The notes beneath the pieces were generated by a model that was given only the letters and a program-made list of their open reading frames with translations, was not told where the DNA came from and made no database searches. Below are positions 1 to 10,952 of a stretch of 64,000 nucleotides of DNA, piece after piece. The stretch spans positions 2,790,001-2,854,000 of the forward strand of contig NZ_AP022583.1 of assembly GCF_010731635.1 (NCBI RefSeq). Reading direction: 5' to 3'. The translations under genes were made by a program, and so were the position numbers. The stretch is from Mycobacterium noviomagense. GTDB taxonomy: Bacteria; Actinomycetota; Actinomycetes; Mycobacteriales; Mycobacteriaceae. The first letter of the stretch is position 1, and each line of letters begins with the position of its first letter.

Positions 1-1182
1 TACGTGCGAATGGGCGAGACCTGGCACCCGGTGCTGAACTTGGTTTCCGCTCAGCTGATCGCAGCGTCGAACACCAATCCACGCCCGGTGCGCGAGGTGG
101 ATCTCGGCCGCATCAAACGTGGTCCCCTGCTCGGAATCCCGGGGGCTCCTGAGCTTGTCGGTGAACCACTGGGCGCCGGCGAATCAGGATGGGCGGTATG
201 CGACACGGGTGGCGAGACTCCATCGAGCACCACCGTCGTCGTCGGTTCCACGGCCGGGCCGCTGTCTCGCCGGCTGGCCGCCGAGCAGACCATCCTGGCT
301 ACACCCGAATCCCGTACACCGACATACCTGCTGTACAACGGACGTCGTGCCGTGCTCGATATGGCCGACCCGGCGATCGTGCGAGCACTGCGGTTGGACG
401 GTGTTGTGCCACGCGTTGTTTCGCGGTCGTTGTTGAATGCGGTACCGGAGGTGCCGGCGATCACTGCGCCGCGAATCCCGGGCGCTGGCGGGCCTGGACC
501 GGCAACCCTTCCTGGATTCCCGGTCGGCAGCGTGCTCCGCATCGCCCGCGCCGACAGCGACGAGTACTACGTGGTCTTGCGCGACGGCGTCCAGCGCATT
601 GGCCCACTCGCTGCAGAGTTGTTGCGCCTCAACAACTCACACGGCGCGCGCACGATTGTTTCGGTGGCTCCGGATGTCATCGGCGCCAGCGCCGTTGTCA
701 ATACTCTGCCAGTCGCCACGTTTCCCGGCTCGGCCCCAACACCCGTGGGCGCCGAGGAGACCACGCTCTGCTTGGCATGGGCGCAGGCAGGTTCCGGTCA
801 CGCCGACCTTCATTTCTTGACAGGCGGACTTCCCGTGCCAGCCGGGCAGGCGCCCGTGGCGCTGGCGCAGGCCGACGGACAAGGGCCGGCTGTGGACGCG
901 GTCTACGTTCCGCCGGCCCGCAGCGCCTATGTGCGTCCCGCCGGTCTATCCGGTCACCCGACGCCCAGCGGCACCCGCTATTTCGTCGCCGACACCGGGG
1001 TGCGGTTCGCCGTGCACGACGACGAGGCGGCCCACGCCCTCGGCCTTGCGGCGGCGGTAGCTGCACCGTGGCCGGTGCTGGCCACGTTGCCCGAGGGACC
1101 GGAACTCAGTAGGCAAAACGCCTCAGTCGCACGCGATGTCGTCGTCGCTACCGGCGGCGGGCGGAGACCGAAACCGCCGTAG
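1..1182 (+). CDS. eccB4: ESX-4 secretion system membrane component EccB4 (5' end outside window)
   Basis: EccB proteins are single-pass membrane ATPase-like components of the type VII secretion core, with a large periplasmic domain. The window begins inside the gene: frame 1 is open from base 1 to a TAG at 1180-1182, about 393 residues against about 470 for the family as I recall it. The visible part is all periplasmic domain and contains a paired-cysteine region (Cys near VCDT and Cys near LCLAW) typical of EccB. It is adjacent to mycP4, eccD4 and eccC4. Its last 60 bp overlap the 3' end of mycP4, which runs the other way. The N-terminal membrane helix is not in the window. Confidence 0.93.
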   Translation, partial: YVRMGETWHPVLNLVSAQLIAASNTNPRPVREVDLGRIKRGPLLGIPGAPELVGEPLGAGESGWAVCDTGGETPSSTTVVVGSTAGPLSRRLAAEQTILATPESRTPTYLLYNGRRAVLDMADPAIVRALRLDGVVPRVVSRSLLNAVPEVPAITAPRIPGAGGPGPATLPGFPVGSVLRIARADSDEYYVVLRDGVQRIGPLAAELLRLNNSHGARTIVSVAPDVIGASAVVNTLPVATFPGSAPTPVGAEETTLCLAWAQAGSGHADLHFLTGGLPVPAGQAPVALAQADGQGPAVDAVYVPPARSAYVRPAGLSGHPTPSGTRYFVADTGVRFAVHDDEAAHALGLAAAVAAPWPVLATLPEGPELSRQNASVARDVVVATGGGRRPKPP

Positions 1183-2511
1183 GCTTTTCGCGGTCGCGCT
1201 GCCGGTGCTCACCGCCGCGGCAAGCACCACGACGCAGATCGCCGCGCCGGTGACCGCGATCTGACTGGCGGTGCGGTGGCGCCTTGGCGGCACGGCAGGT
1301 GCCGGAATCGCCACCGGATTCTCCGGCGGTGGGCGGGTAGTGGTGGTCGGTGGCGCGTCGGTGCTGACCGCCGCCATCGCGTCGATGACTCCGTTGCCGA
1401 CGACGGGATTCCATCCGCCGGGCGGGCGGTGTGCGGTGGCCTCGATGCGCTTCATAACCTGGCGTGCGGTCAACGTCGGGAAGCGCGATCGGATCAACGC
1501 CGCCAGTCCACTGACGACGGGTGCGGCGTAACTGGTGCCGGACAGCGGTGCCGGGCCGCTTTGGCTGACAATTGAATTCACCATCCCGTCACCCACAGGG
1601 CTGAGCGATGTCACGGCCTCACCCGGGGCTGCCACATCCACCCACGGTCCGGCGATGCTGAACGCCGACGGGTCGCCTTGCGCGTTTACCGAACCCACAG
1701 TCAGGACATAGTCGTCGTACCACGCCGGGCTGACCGCGACCGCCACGGTGTCCCAGGTTGGTTGCGGGGGCTGAGCCGGGCATTGTCCCGCACCGCCGGT
1801 GTTTCCTGCCGCGGCCACCACGACGGCGTTCTTGACATCAACCGCGTACGCCAGCGCGGCTCCGAGAGACCTGTCGTCAAAGGTGGATTCGGCCGGCATG
1901 CACGCGACCGTCGATATGTTGATCACCGCTGCACCCAGATCCGCGGCCGTCCGCACGGCCTTGGCCATCGTGTCCACGTCACCGACGCCTGTGCTGGATC
2001 CGCTGGCGACGGATCCGAACTTGGTGCTGGACTGGCGGATGCTGATCACGGTGGCTTCTGGTGCGACACCGCTGAAATGGTCTGCAGCCTTGAGATCCCG
2101 CCGCGCTGCGACGATTCCCGCCACGATAGTGCCATGGCCGTCGCAATCCTGGGTGCCGTCGCCCGTGGACACGTAGTCACCGCCGGCGACCATATCCGGC
2201 AACCGCCGGTGCGGCGAGACGCCGGTGTCGATGATCGCCACCCGCTGGCCGGAGCCACGCGTGAGCTCCCATACCCGCGGTAGGTCGAGACCCGCCAACT
2301 GTCCGGACTTGTCGATGTCGCCCAAGCCAGGCTCGGCCGACGGCACACTGCACAGCTCGCGCTGCACCGTGGGCTGTGGAGGCGCCGGCAGCGCCGGCTT
2401 CGGTAACCGACTGTCGTCGATGGGTGGCGGCGATACCGCATGAGCGGGTGATGCGGCATAAAAGGCGATCAGCGTTAGGAAAATCGCGCTACCCGTGCCG
2501 CGTGCGCTCAT
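1123..2511 (-). CDS. mycP4: Mycosin-4, subtilisin-like serine protease of ESX-4
   Basis: This is a membrane-anchored subtilisin-family protease (mycosin) of the ESX-4 type VII secretion system, expected in the cell envelope. The product is 462 aa from the ATG at 2511. Residues 1-25 form a signal sequence ending near AHA. The triad is readable as Asp95 (IIDTG), His126 (GHGT) and Ser327 (GTSYAA), with oxyanion Asn237. A Pro/Thr linker at about 387-412 is followed by a C-terminal membrane helix (about 417-437), as in other mycosins. The reverse frame stays open far upstream of 2511, but that extension lies over eccD4 and is not coding. The start overlaps the eccD4 stop as ATGA, indicating translational coupling. 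Confidence 0.95.
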   Translation of the reverse strand: MSARGTGSAIFLTLIAFYAASPAHAVSPPPIDDSRLPKPALPAPPQPTVQRELCSVPSAEPGLGDIDKSGQLAGLDLPRVWELTRGSGQRVAIIDTGVSPHRRLPDMVAGGDYVSTGDGTQDCDGHGTIVAGIVAARRDLKAADHFSGVAPEATVISIRQSSTKFGSVASGSSTGVGDVDTMAKAVRTAADLGAAVINISTVACMPAESTFDDRSLGAALAYAVDVKNAVVVAAAGNTGGAGQCPAQPPQPTWDTVAVAVSPAWYDDYVLTVGSVNAQGDPSAFSIAGPWVDVAAPGEAVTSLSPVGDGMVNSIVSQSGPAPLSGTSYAAPVVSGLAALIRSRFPTLTARQVMKRIEATAHRPPGGWNPVVGNGVIDAMAAVSTDAPPTTTTRPPPENPVAIPAPAVPPRRHRTASQIAVTGAAICVVVLAAAVSTGSATAKSLRRFRSPPAAGSDDDIACD

Positions 2512-3890
2512 GGCAGGCTCAGGCCACGAACGGCCCCGTACAGCCCGCCCAGCCAACAGGCCAGCGGCACGATCGCGGCCAACGCCAGGTACCCCAGCAG
2601 ATCGATGCCCCGCCGCGCCGTCGGCGACCACGTGACCGCCGGCGCGACGAACCCGAGGCACAACGCGGCGGCGGCGAGCAGGGCGGCTGCCCCGAGGATC
2701 CATGGCAACCCCGGTGCCACCGCGGCCGCGGCCACGAAACCCGCGGTAAGCGCGGCAGTTCCAGTCACGGTGAGCACCACACGCCTTACCAGATGGACCT
2801 CCGCGCGTGCCCGCAGCAACAGCACCGCAGCAGTTGCCGCGGCGAATGCGATCCTGGCGGTCCGCGGAATGCCGGCGCTCGTCGCCTCGATCGCAGCGCC
2901 CGTCGCCGCGGCTACCGACCATGAGGCGACGAGAGTGGTCAGCCACTCGTCGGCGCGGATCGCCTTGGCCGAGAGCAGATCTGGGTCCAGAGATGGTGGC
3001 GTGGCAGCGTCGTCTGTCCCTAGCCGGGGCGATAACCCTGCCAACGTTACCGACAGCCGCGCAGAGAACTCGAGCAGCCCTAACGATGCCACGGTAGGCG
3101 CCAGCACAAGCGTATGTAGGGGTGCGGCCGTGACAATACCCGCCAGTGCAGTGGCGGCGGCGACGATGGCGCAGCATGCTGTCGCGGTGAACGTCACGGC
3201 GCCGCATCCGGTTACGCGGAGTGCTAGCGTCGACGTTACGGCCGCAGCCATCGTGGCAAGCAGCATGTTCGGTGCGGCGGGGCCGCCAGGAACCGCCAAT
3301 AAACCTGCGACTGCAGCGAATCCGGTGGCCAGTAGACCCAGCGTCATGGCCGCGATGCGATCTCCATACACGCGGTGGGAGACCGCCGTCGCGAATAGAG
3401 CGGCGCAACTGACGATCCCAGCGACGCCGGCTGCGCCGGCGCTATGCCGAGCATCGTTAATGCTGACGGTGCGGATCAGCACCACGTCGCCCATCGTGGC
3501 CAGCCAGCCAGCCGTCAGCGCACCGGTAAGCCGTGCCGCTTGCCGGGTCGACGATGGTGCAACCCCGTCGAGCGTGCGTGACACCGCTTCGGCGGCGTCG
3601 TCGAATCGCGGTGGTGGCAGCTCGACGGCCGAGCGAGTCAGGACGAGAGCTGTTCCGTCGCGAATATGCTGCTGCGCTAATGTCTTCGACGCAGCAAGCG
3701 CCGGACCGCCCACACGGGATAGCCGGTAGCGGACGGCGCCCGAGCGGTCGCCGGGACTACCCGCGGTCGCGAGGACATCGACGATCGACGGGATAAGCGT
3801 CGCGACGGCAACTGTCGCCGGCAAAGCCAGATCGACATTGACGCCGTCGGCGTGCACGGAAACCCGGCACAGGCTGGCCTCCGGCACCAT
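2508..3890 (-). CDS. eccD4: ESX-4 channel-forming membrane protein EccD4
   Basis: EccD is the multi-spanning membrane subunit of the type VII secretion core. The 460-aa product has an N-terminal ubiquitin-like domain (about residues 1-85) followed by roughly eleven hydrophobic Ala/Leu/Val-rich segments to the C-terminus, matching the family layout and length. The start chosen is the ATG at 3890 (MVPEASLCRV); the open frame extends to 4304 but that part lies over eccC4. It is the first gene of a two-gene reverse operon with mycP4 (4-bp overlap) and is divergent from eccC4 across about 140 bp that should hold both promoters. Confidence 0.94.
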   Translation of the reverse strand: MVPEASLCRVSVHADGVNVDLALPATVAVATLIPSIVDVLATAGSPGDRSGAVRYRLSRVGGPALAASKTLAQQHIRDGTALVLTRSAVELPPPRFDDAAEAVSRTLDGVAPSSTRQAARLTGALTAGWLATMGDVVLIRTVSINDARHSAGAAGVAGIVSCAALFATAVSHRVYGDRIAAMTLGLLATGFAAVAGLLAVPGGPAAPNMLLATMAAAVTSTLALRVTGCGAVTFTATACCAIVAAATALAGIVTAAPLHTLVLAPTVASLGLLEFSARLSVTLAGLSPRLGTDDAATPPSLDPDLLSAKAIRADEWLTTLVASWSVAAATGAAIEATSAGIPRTARIAFAAATAAVLLLRARAEVHLVRRVVLTVTGTAALTAGFVAAAAVAPGLPWILGAAALLAAAALCLGFVAPAVTWSPTARRGIDLLGYLALAAIVPLACWLGGLYGAVRGLSLP

Positions 3891-4032
3891 CGTCCCCTTT
3901 TTGCTTGTTGTTTTCGCCGAGCCGAGACGGTAGTGCGTTGGATGAGCCGGTGCGTTCCTGCATCCACAGGTGACTTGCCCGCGGTTGGACGCCTGCATAC
4001 GGTGGCTGCGATTCACCGGGGGAGGGTCGGCG

Positions 4033-7000
4033 ATGAGCCAGTGCGACACCACAAGCACGACGGATTTTGAGCTGGCGCCGCGGCTGCCGCCGCCGACATT
4101 TTCCACCGACGAGATTACGGTTGCGCCGCCGCCGACGCCTACCGGTCCAGCGCGAAACAGCCTGCTGATTCGACTGTTGCCGGTCGTGATGGCCGTCGCT
4201 ACGGTCGGCATGATGGCCGCCGCATTCGGTTCACGCTCGGCGATCAGCCGCAATCCGGTGTTTCTGGCTTTCCCGGCGATGATGCTGATCTCCGCGGTCA
4301 TCACGGCGCTGGCCGGACGTGACAGCCGGCGTACCGCTGAGCTTGACCGCGACCGTGCGGACTACCTGAGCTATTTGTCCGGCCTCCGCGGATCGGTGGT
4401 CAAAACCGCTGCGGCCCAATGCTCCTCGTTGATGTGGCGTCATCCCGATCCCGAATCGCTGTGGACGCTGATCGGCGGACCGCGGATGTGGGAGCGCCGC
4501 CCTGCCGACGCCGACTTCGGTCAGGTGCGCATCGGCACCGGAATCCGTCCTATCGCCAGTCGGTTGGTGCCACCCGACAAGCCTTCGGAGCGGATGGATC
4601 CGGTCACTGTTAGCGCGTTGCACCGCTTCTTGGGCGTGCATTCCACGATCGCGTCTGCGCCTGCATCAATCGGGCTACGCGGAGCGCCGACGGTGACCAT
4701 CGACGGGGATCCCGCTAACGCACGGGCGCTGCTGCGGGCGATGATCTGTCAACTGGCGGTATTGCACGCCCCGGACCAGCTGTTGATCCCGGCCGCAATC
4801 AGCGACGCCATGCAATGCCACTGGGAGTGGCTCAAGTGGTTGCCGCACAACCAGCATCCGGACGCCAGCGACGAGGGTGGTCCGGCCCGAATGCAGTATC
4901 GCACCCTCGCCGAACTCGATGCCGCGGTTGGCGACCTGTTGGGCCAACGCCTGGTGGTTGCGGTCGTGGACGGTGATATCGAGAGCCGGGCAGCAACACC
5001 CGGGCTGACGGTTCTGAAGGTAGGGGCTGGCGATGCGGGGCAGCTCAGGCTGCGGGTAAGCGCCACAGCTGTCACCGTGCGCGAGGCCGATCGGCATGAC
5101 GTGGTTGCCCAGCCTGATCAGCTCGATGCTGGCGACGCGCTGGTGTGCGCCCAGCGGCTCTCTGCCTACCGCCTCGACCGATCGAGTGGGGATAGCACGC
5201 GGGCAGGCTGCCGGGGCTGGCAGCATCTGCTCGGCATCGACGACTTTGCCTTCGACCCGTCGGCCCATTGGCGCACGCTGAACTATCGTGACCGGCTTCG
5301 TGTTCCGATCGGCACCACGGTCGACGGGACACCCTTGGAACTCGACATCAAGGAGGCCGCCGAACAGGGCATGGGCCCGCACGGGCTGTGCATCGGCGCT
5401 ACCGGTTCAGGCAAATCGGAACTGCTTCGCACTGTCGCGCTGGGCATGTTGGCCCGGCACTCACCAGAGATACTGAACCTTGTTCTGATTGACTTCAAAG
5501 GCGGCGCAACCTTTCTCGGCTTGGAGCGCGCCCCGCATGTCGCCGCCGTCATCACCAACCTCTCCGACGAGGCGGCGCTGGTTGCCCGGATGAGCGACGC
5601 GCTGGCCGGCGAGATCAACCGGCGCCAACAAATGCTCAGGAGGGCAGGCAACCTCGTCAGCGTCGATGCCTATGAGCATGCTCGCCGCGCGGGTGCACAA
5701 TTGGCGGCGCTGCCGACATTGTTCATCATCGTCGACGAATATTCGGAGTTGCTGCGCCAGCACCCCGATTTCGCCGAAACGTTCGCCGCTATCGGCCGTT
5801 TGGGCCGGTCCTTGGGGATGCATTTGCTGCTGGCCAGCCAACGTCTCGACGAGGGCCGACTACGCGGGCTGGAATCTCACCTTTCCTACCGGATATGCCT
5901 GAAAACGTTGTCCGCCAACGACTCACGGGTAGTCCTTGGGAAGCCAGATGCCTTCGAGTTGCCCAACATCCCCGGCGCCGGATTCCTGCAAACAGCAAGC
6001 GCCGAATCCATCCGGTTCCAGACAGCCTTTGTGTCCGGTCCCTGTCGGTCCGACACCGTGCACTGCGAATCCTGCGGCGGCCACGGGACGCCCGTCGTCC
6101 GTGTGTTCACTGCTGCGCCGATGGGACCGGTCACCGCAACGCACGTCGACCGGGTGGGTCAGATGTCTGCGCGTACTGTTCTGCAGGCAGTGGTGGATGG
6201 GCTTTCGCGGTGCGGCCCGGCCGCGCACCAGGTGTGGCTGCCGCCGCTCGGGGCGGCGCCGGCACTGGACAGTGTGCTGCGCGCCGCTGGGCTTACCGTC
6301 GGCGATGCCGCATCGTCAGATCTCACTGTCCCGATCGGCGTCGTGGATCGCCCGTACGAGCAGCAGCGCACGCCGTTGACCGTCGACTTGTCCGCGGCGG
6401 CAGGCAACGTCGCCGTGGTGGGCGGCCCTCAGTCGGGCAAGTCGACGACCCTGCGCGCGCTGATCGTGGCGCTGGCCGCTACGCACGATCCGGGGCGGGT
6501 GCAGTTCTACTGCTTGGATTTTGGCGGAGGGGCGCTGGAATCCATGCGGTGTCTTCCGCATGTCGGGTCGGTGGCCGGCAGAGCCCAACCCGACCTGGTG
6601 ATGCGCACGGTGGCCGAATTGGAGTCGATCATCCAACGGCGCGAACCTGTGTTCCGCGAGCGCGGTATTGAATCGATGGCAAGGTATCGACGGCTGCGGT
6701 GCGAGCAACCGACGACGGCAGCTGGTGATCGTTTCGGTGACGTCTTCTTGGTTGTCGACGGTTGGGCGGTCGTGCGCCAGGAGTTCCCGGTGCTGGAGGA
6801 ATCTATCATCGCGCTTGCCGCTCAAGGTTTGTCGTTTGGTGTACACGTCGTGGTGTCGGCATCACGCTGGGCCGACATCAGGCCCGGGTTGAAGGATCAG
6901 CTCGGCGCCCGAATCGAGTTACGCCTAGGTGATCCCGCAGATTCCGAAGTGGATCGCAAACAGGCGCAACGGGTACCCAAAGACAGACCGGGCCGCGGCC

Positions 7001-7893
7001 TGACGGCGGACGGACTGCACATGGTCATCGCGCTGCCACGACTCGATGGCATACAGTCGAGCACGGGATTGGCCGAGGCCGCGGTCCAGGTGGGGGAGGT
7101 GCTTCGACGCCGCTACGGAGAAGCCGGTGCGGCGCCGGTACCGCTCTTGCCGGCCCACGTCGAGCATCAGGCCCTGCTCGAGCGAGCAAGCGACGAACTT
7201 CGCGAACATATCCTGCTGGGCTTGGAGGAACACGAATTACACCCATGCCCATGCGACTTCGGCCAGCAGCAGCATCTGCTGGTCCTCGGGGACAACCAGT
7301 GCGGCAAGAGCGCAGCTTTGCGCACGTTATGCCGCGAAATCACGCGGACCAAAACTGCCGCGCAGGCTCGAGTTGTCATCGTGGATTTCCGGCGCAGCCT
7401 GCTCAACGTTGTCGAGTCCGAACACTTTGCTGGCTACGCTGTTTCGGCACAAGCGCTCGAACGATTGCTTGCCGGACTGCTGACCGTGCTGAAACGCCGG
7501 ATGCCTCCACCGCAGGCCACCCAGCAACAGTTACGAGCCAGATCGTGGTGGGCAGGCCCCGACCTATATCTTGTCGTCGACGATTACGACCTGGTTGCCA
7601 ATGCTGCCGGTAACCCGCTGGCGACGATCGTCGAATTCTTGCCTTACGCACGCGATTTAGGGCTGCATCTGCTGGTGGCCCGGCGCAGTGGCGGTGCGGC
7701 CCGTGCCGTGTTCGAGCCACTGCTGGCCGGGCTGCGCGAGCTGGGCTGCATGGGATTGATGATGAGCGCCGACTCGGAAGAAGGTCCACTGATCGGTTCC
7801 GTCCGCCCGACGCGGCTGCCACCCGGGCGCGGCACCCTGGTCACGCGCGGCCGCACACAAAAGGTGCAGGTCGCCTGGAGCCCGCCACCGTGA
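4033..7893 (+). CDS. eccC4: ESX-4 FtsK/SpoIIIE-type ATPase EccC4
   Basis: EccC is the hexameric motor that recognises and exports ESX substrates. The product is 1286 aa from the ATG at 4033, which follows a GGGGGAGG-type ribosome site. Two membrane helices lie near residues 45-95. Three ATPase domains follow: P-loops at about 455 (GATGSGKS), 797 (GGPQSGKS) and 1086 (GDNQCGKS), with Walker B-like strands FIIVDE, FLVVDG and YLVVDD. Only the first domain has the full Asp-Glu Walker B, consistent with EccC proteins in which domain 1 is the active motor and domains 2-3 bind substrate. Unlike ESX-1, eccC is one gene here. It overlaps the next gene by GTGA. Confidence 0.96.
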   Translation: MSQCDTTSTTDFELAPRLPPPTFSTDEITVAPPPTPTGPARNSLLIRLLPVVMAVATVGMMAAAFGSRSAISRNPVFLAFPAMMLISAVITALAGRDSRRTAELDRDRADYLSYLSGLRGSVVKTAAAQCSSLMWRHPDPESLWTLIGGPRMWERRPADADFGQVRIGTGIRPIASRLVPPDKPSERMDPVTVSALHRFLGVHSTIASAPASIGLRGAPTVTIDGDPANARALLRAMICQLAVLHAPDQLLIPAAISDAMQCHWEWLKWLPHNQHPDASDEGGPARMQYRTLAELDAAVGDLLGQRLVVAVVDGDIESRAATPGLTVLKVGAGDAGQLRLRVSATAVTVREADRHDVVAQPDQLDAGDALVCAQRLSAYRLDRSSGDSTRAGCRGWQHLLGIDDFAFDPSAHWRTLNYRDRLRVPIGTTVDGTPLELDIKEAAEQGMGPHGLCIGATGSGKSELLRTVALGMLARHSPEILNLVLIDFKGGATFLGLERAPHVAAVITNLSDEAALVARMSDALAGEINRRQQMLRRAGNLVSVDAYEHARRAGAQLAALPTLFIIVDEYSELLRQHPDFAETFAAIGRLGRSLGMHLLLASQRLDEGRLRGLESHLSYRICLKTLSANDSRVVLGKPDAFELPNIPGAGFLQTASAESIRFQTAFVSGPCRSDTVHCESCGGHGTPVVRVFTAAPMGPVTATHVDRVGQMSARTVLQAVVDGLSRCGPAAHQVWLPPLGAAPALDSVLRAAGLTVGDAASSDLTVPIGVVDRPYEQQRTPLTVDLSAAAGNVAVVGGPQSGKSTTLRALIVALAATHDPGRVQFYCLDFGGGALESMRCLPHVGSVAGRAQPDLVMRTVAELESIIQRREPVFRERGIESMARYRRLRCEQPTTAAGDRFGDVFLVVDGWAVVRQEFPVLEESIIALAAQGLSFGVHVVVSASRWADIRPGLKDQLGARIELRLGDPADSEVDRKQAQRVPKDRPGRGLTADGLHMVIALPRLDGIQSSTGLAEAAVQVGEVLRRRYGEAGAAPVPLLPAHVEHQALLERASDELREHILLGLEEHELHPCPCDFGQQQHLLVLGDNQCGKSAALRTLCREITRTKTAAQARVVIVDFRRSLLNVVESEHFAGYAVSAQALERLLAGLLTVLKRRMPPPQATQQQLRARSWWAGPDLYLVVDDYDLVANAAGNPLATIVEFLPYARDLGLHLLVARRSGGAARAVFEPLLAGLRELGCMGLMMSADSEEGPLIGSVRPTRLPPGRGTLVTRGRTQKVQVAWSPPP

Positions 7894-9104
7894 CCGCACC
7901 TGCGATCATCGAAGCCGGGCCAGCGACTGTCCGTCGATTGGATTGCGCCACACCAGCGTTCGATGGCGCGATGGCGGCTGCCGCACTGGACGCGATAGAC
8001 GACCAGGTGGTACTGGTCGACGACCAGCCGGTCTCGGTTGATTCGCTGTGGCGCACGGTCCTGCAGTCCGTGCTCGGCGGACCCTTATGCCGCGTCGCCG
8101 TCGTGCATCCGTCGTGGTGGGCGGCATCACGGGTCGACGTCGTCAACGCGGCGGCACAGCAGCTGGCCGACAGCGTCGTCGTACAGCCACGGTCGTGGTT
8201 GCTGAGCCAGGCGTCACCAGACCAGTCGCCGGTGATCGTCGAAATCGCTGAGCGTTTCGTCGTCATCACCGCCGCGGCGGTCGTCGCCGAAGCTCGCCGC
8301 GGCCAACCGGACACAGTTGCTGAGTCGGTCACGCGGGCCATTGCCGGAATGGCAACTAAGACATCGACCGCGGTGATCGATGCACCGACCACGATCGCCG
8401 GGGCCGCGACGCTGGCCAGCATGATCGCTGACGGCCTGCTCCGCAGCCGTGCCGATCTGACGGTGGTGCAGGTCGACGATGCGCGGTTGAAGGAACTTGC
8501 GGTTGCGGCGTTGTCGGTCCGTGAGGAGGATGACGCACCGGCTCGGGCTCGAGGCGGATGGGGACGCAGAAAACGTGTCGCTGCAGCGGTTCTCGTGACC
8601 GCGGCGGCGTCCGGGGCGATGCTCGCTGTCGGCATTGTCAGCCGCCACAGCGCGCCGCCACCTGGCGCAATTCCGACGACGTTTCTGGTGGAGGGCCGGG
8701 TAGCGCTGAGCGTTCCCGCGCAATGGCGCGTCGAGCGCGTCGTCGGTGGGCCCGGCTCGGCGCGCGTCCAGCTCACGTCGCCGTCTGATCCGGAAGTGGC
8801 GCTGCATGTGACGCAATCCCCGGTTGGCCACGAAACGCTGACTGCGGCTGCGGAATCGCTGAAGCGCGCTATCGACGCCGAGCCGTCGGGTGTCTTCATC
8901 GACTTCAGCCCATCGGGAACCAGCGCCGGGCGGCCCGCAGTCACTTATCGGGAAGTTCGCCCCGGGCACGAGATCCGCTGGACAGTGCTTCTTGACGGTC
9001 CCGTGCGGATCAGCATCGGCTGCCAGAGCCGCGCCGGAGGGGCAGCGGCCATCCTCGACGTGTGCGAGCAGGCCGTGCGGTCTGCCCACGCGGTGACCGC
9101 CTAA
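7890..9104 (+). CDS. ESX-4 associated protein, Rv3446c-like
   Basis: Type VII secretion-associated protein of 404 aa, the same length I recall for M. tuberculosis Rv3446c. The N-terminal half (about 1-200) looks like a soluble alpha/beta domain. A single membrane helix at about residues 230-252 follows a basic stretch (GRRKR). The remainder is a probable periplasmic domain. Translation begins at a GTG overlapping the eccC4 stop (GTGA), so it is coupled to the motor gene and precedes esxU. Its role in ESX-4 is not established; position and topology suggest an accessory envelope component. Confidence 0.85.
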   Translation: MTAPAIIEAGPATVRRLDCATPAFDGAMAAAALDAIDDQVVLVDDQPVSVDSLWRTVLQSVLGGPLCRVAVVHPSWWAASRVDVVNAAAQQLADSVVVQPRSWLLSQASPDQSPVIVEIAERFVVITAAAVVAEARRGQPDTVAESVTRAIAGMATKTSTAVIDAPTTIAGAATLASMIADGLLRSRADLTVVQVDDARLKELAVAALSVREEDDAPARARGGWGRRKRVAAAVLVTAAASGAMLAVGIVSRHSAPPPGAIPTTFLVEGRVALSVPAQWRVERVVGGPGSARVQLTSPSDPEVALHVTQSPVGHETLTAAAESLKRAIDAEPSGVFIDFSPSGTSAGRPAVTYREVRPGHEIRWTVLLDGPVRISIGCQSRAGGAAAILDVCEQAVRSAHAVTA

Positions 9105-9151
9105 ATACGGACGCATGGAACCGAACCCGAGCCGACGCAGTCATACATGGT

Positions 9152-9469
9152 ATGAGCACGCCCAACACGTTGAGCACCGACTTCAACCTGATGCACACGG
9201 TCGCCGCCAAAACGGAAGCTTGCAACGAAGAGATCCGCGGCATGCTGCAGGCGTTCATCGGGCGGGTCAGCAGCGTGCCGCCGTCGGTGTGGGGCGGGCT
9301 CGCTGCTACCCGCTTCAAGGAGGTGGTCGAGCGCTGGAACGCCGAATCGATGAAGCTGTATCACGCATTGCACGGCATCGCGGAGAGCATCCGCTACAAC
9401 GAGGCGACGCTGCGCGAAGCCGGGGAGAGCCATGCTCACCGCATCGCCACCGCCGGCGGGAACCTGTGA
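9152..9469 (+). CDS. esxU: ESX-4 WXG100-family secreted protein EsxU
   Basis: Small alpha-helical ESX substrate of 105 aa, matching the size of M. tuberculosis EsxU. It has a helix-turn-helix hairpin layout with the WxG-type turn as VWGG around residue 48. The start is the ATG at 9152; the reading frame is open further upstream but that part runs into the preceding gene. It is followed after 15 bp by esxT, with which it is expected to form a heterodimer. The pair sits directly after the ESX-4 machinery genes, so they are the likely cognate substrates. Confidence 0.93.
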   Translation: MSTPNTLSTDFNLMHTVAAKTEACNEEIRGMLQAFIGRVSSVPPSVWGGLAATRFKEVVERWNAESMKLYHALHGIAESIRYNEATLREAGESHAHRIATAGGNL

Positions 9470-9484
9470 GTCAGGGCGATCAAC

Positions 9485-9781
9485 ATGGACCCCGTGCTGT
9501 CGTACAACTTCGCCGAAATCGAATACAGCGTTCGCCAGGAGATCCACACCACGGCAGCTCGCTTCAACGCCGCCCTGGAAGAGCTGAGATCGCAGATCGC
9601 TCCACTGCAAGAACTCTGGACCCGCGAAGCCGCTGCCGCCTACCGCGTCGAACAGCTCAGGTGGCAGCAAGCGGCTTCCGCGCTCAACGAGATGCTGGTC
9701 GACCTCGGCAACGCGGTCCGGGCGGGCTCCGACGACGTGGCGAGCGCCGACCGCCAAGCGGCCAGCATTTGGAGGCGATAG
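9485..9781 (+). CDS. esxT: ESX-4 WXG100-like secreted protein EsxT
   Basis: Partner of EsxU in the ESX-4 substrate pair, 98 aa and predicted all-helical. The position of the WXG turn reads LWTREAA, so Trp is kept but the usual Gly is Arg. I recall the same in M. tuberculosis EsxT, making this a family trait rather than damage. The C-terminal helix carries DDVASADRQ, close to but not an exact copy of the YxxxD/E export signal, which in ESX pairs is normally on one partner. A hairpin at 9795-9836 ends the unit before rplM. Confidence 0.92.
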   Translation: MDPVLSYNFAEIEYSVRQEIHTTAARFNAALEELRSQIAPLQELWTREAAAAYRVEQLRWQQAASALNEMLVDLGNAVRAGSDDVASADRQAASIWRR

Positions 9782-9794
9782 GGCCCAACAGACC

Positions 9795-9836
9795 CTGTGT
9801 GGGTCCCGATGGAGGGGAGCCGTCGGGACCACACAG
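9795..9836 (+). terminator. Hairpin after esxT
   Basis: Imperfect inverted repeat: the arm CTGTGTGGGTCCCGATGG pairs with CCGTCGGGACCACACAG across a short G-rich loop, 14 bp after the esxT stop. No T-run follows, as is usual in mycobacteria. It separates ESX-4 from the ribosomal protein operon. Confidence 0.6.
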
Positions 9837-10028
9837 TCATGCGCAGCACCGGTTGCCCCGCCACGGCGTTTTGACCTGCGCGGATGGGCGCCGGTAAGCT
9901 GCTGGGTTGGCGTGCGGTCTGCCGGGGCTCGGGTCACTGTCGGTCGCCGAGAGCACCCCGCCCGTCGACGCCTGACCGGCACCCGGGTCATACCGGGATT
10001 CAACCCGAGAGAAAGGCAAGTAAGCGCT

Positions 10029-10472
10029 GTGCCTACATACGTGCCGAAGGCCGGTGACACCACGCGGTCGTGGTATGTCATCGACGCCACGGACGTGGTG
10101 CTTGGCCGCCTTGCCGTCGCCGCAGCCACCCTGCTGCGCGGCAAGCACAAGCCGACGTTCACTCCCAACGTCGACGGCGGCGATTTCGTCATCGTCGTCA
10201 ACGCCGACAAGGTCGCGATCAGCGGCAACAAACTGCAGGACAAGCCGGTCTACCGCCACTCGGGTTATCCCGGCGGGCTGCGCAAGCGCACCCTCGGCGA
10301 CCTCATGCAACGACACCCCGATCGGGTCGTCGAGAAGGCGATCGTCGGCATGCTGCCCAAGAACAAGCTCGGCCGCCAGATCAAGCGCAAGCTGCGCGTC
10401 TACGCGGGTCCCGAACACCCCCACACCGCCCAGCAGCCGATTCCATACCAGATCAAGCAGGTGACCCAATGA
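10029..10472 (+). CDS. rplM: 50S ribosomal protein L13
   Basis: Large-subunit ribosomal protein of 147 aa, full length for bacterial L13. Hallmarks are W-Y-V-I-D-A near residue 16, VLGRLA at about 24, the G-K-H-K-P region and the PKNKLGR segment near 107. The start is a GTG at 10029 after an AGAGAAAGG-type ribosome site; the upstream in-frame extension to 9912 lacks L13 similarity. It overlaps rpsI by ATGA, the classic L13-S9 operon. Confidence 0.97.
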   Translation: MPTYVPKAGDTTRSWYVIDATDVVLGRLAVAAATLLRGKHKPTFTPNVDGGDFVIVVNADKVAISGNKLQDKPVYRHSGYPGGLRKRTLGDLMQRHPDRVVEKAIVGMLPKNKLGRQIKRKLRVYAGPEHPHTAQQPIPYQIKQVTQ

Positions 10473-10942
10473 CCCAGACGGCAGAGACCGACACCGGCAA
10501 CACCGCGGCTGCTGAGACGCCGGCGCCTGGAAAGGCCGCCGACTCGTTCGTCTTCGAGCGCCCCATCCAGACAGTCGGGCGACGCAAGGAGGCCGTCGTT
10601 CGGGTTCGGCTGGTGCCCGGCACCGGCAAATTCGACCTCGACGGCCGCAGCCTCGAGGACTACTTCCCCAACAAGGTCCACCAGCAGCTCATCAAAGCTC
10701 CGCTGGTGACCGTCGACCGGGTGGACAGCTTCGACATCTATGCCCACCTGGGCGGCGGCGGCCCGTCCGGCCAGGCCGGCGCACTGCGCCTGGCCATCGC
10801 CCGGGCGCTGATCCTGGTCTCGCCCGACGACCGGCCCGCGCTGAAGAAGGCCGGCTTCCTCACCCGCGACCCGCGGTCCACCGAACGCAAAAAGTACGGT
10901 CTGAAGAAAGCCCGCAAGGCTCCGCAGTACAGCAAGCGCTGA
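10469..10942 (+). CDS. rpsI: 30S ribosomal protein S9
   Basis: Small-subunit ribosomal protein of 157 aa. The S9 core begins at about residue 33 (TVGRRKEAV) and ends with the invariant basic tail [12 protein letters not shown], whose C-terminal Lys-Arg reaches the P-site tRNA. The first ~30 residues are an acidic/Ala-rich extension seen in actinobacterial S9. The start codon overlaps the rplM stop. A long-stem hairpin follows. Confidence 0.97.
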   Translation: MTQTAETDTGNTAAAETPAPGKAADSFVFERPIQTVGRRKEAVVRVRLVPGTGKFDLDGRSLEDYFPNKVHQQLIKAPLVTVDRVDSFDIYAHLGGGGPSGQAGALRLAIARALILVSPDDRPALKKAGFLTRDPRSTERKKYGLKKARKAPQYSKR

Positions 10943-10952
10943 TCGGTCACGG

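Noticed and set aside
2512..3408. Long upstream extension of the mycP4 frame
   Set aside because: It lies wholly over eccD4, is Arg/Gly-rich and lacks a signal peptide; GC-rich shadow frame.
9602..9640. Damaged WXG motif in esxT
   Set aside because: LWTREA is what I recall for EsxT elsewhere, so it is a lineage feature, not a mutation.
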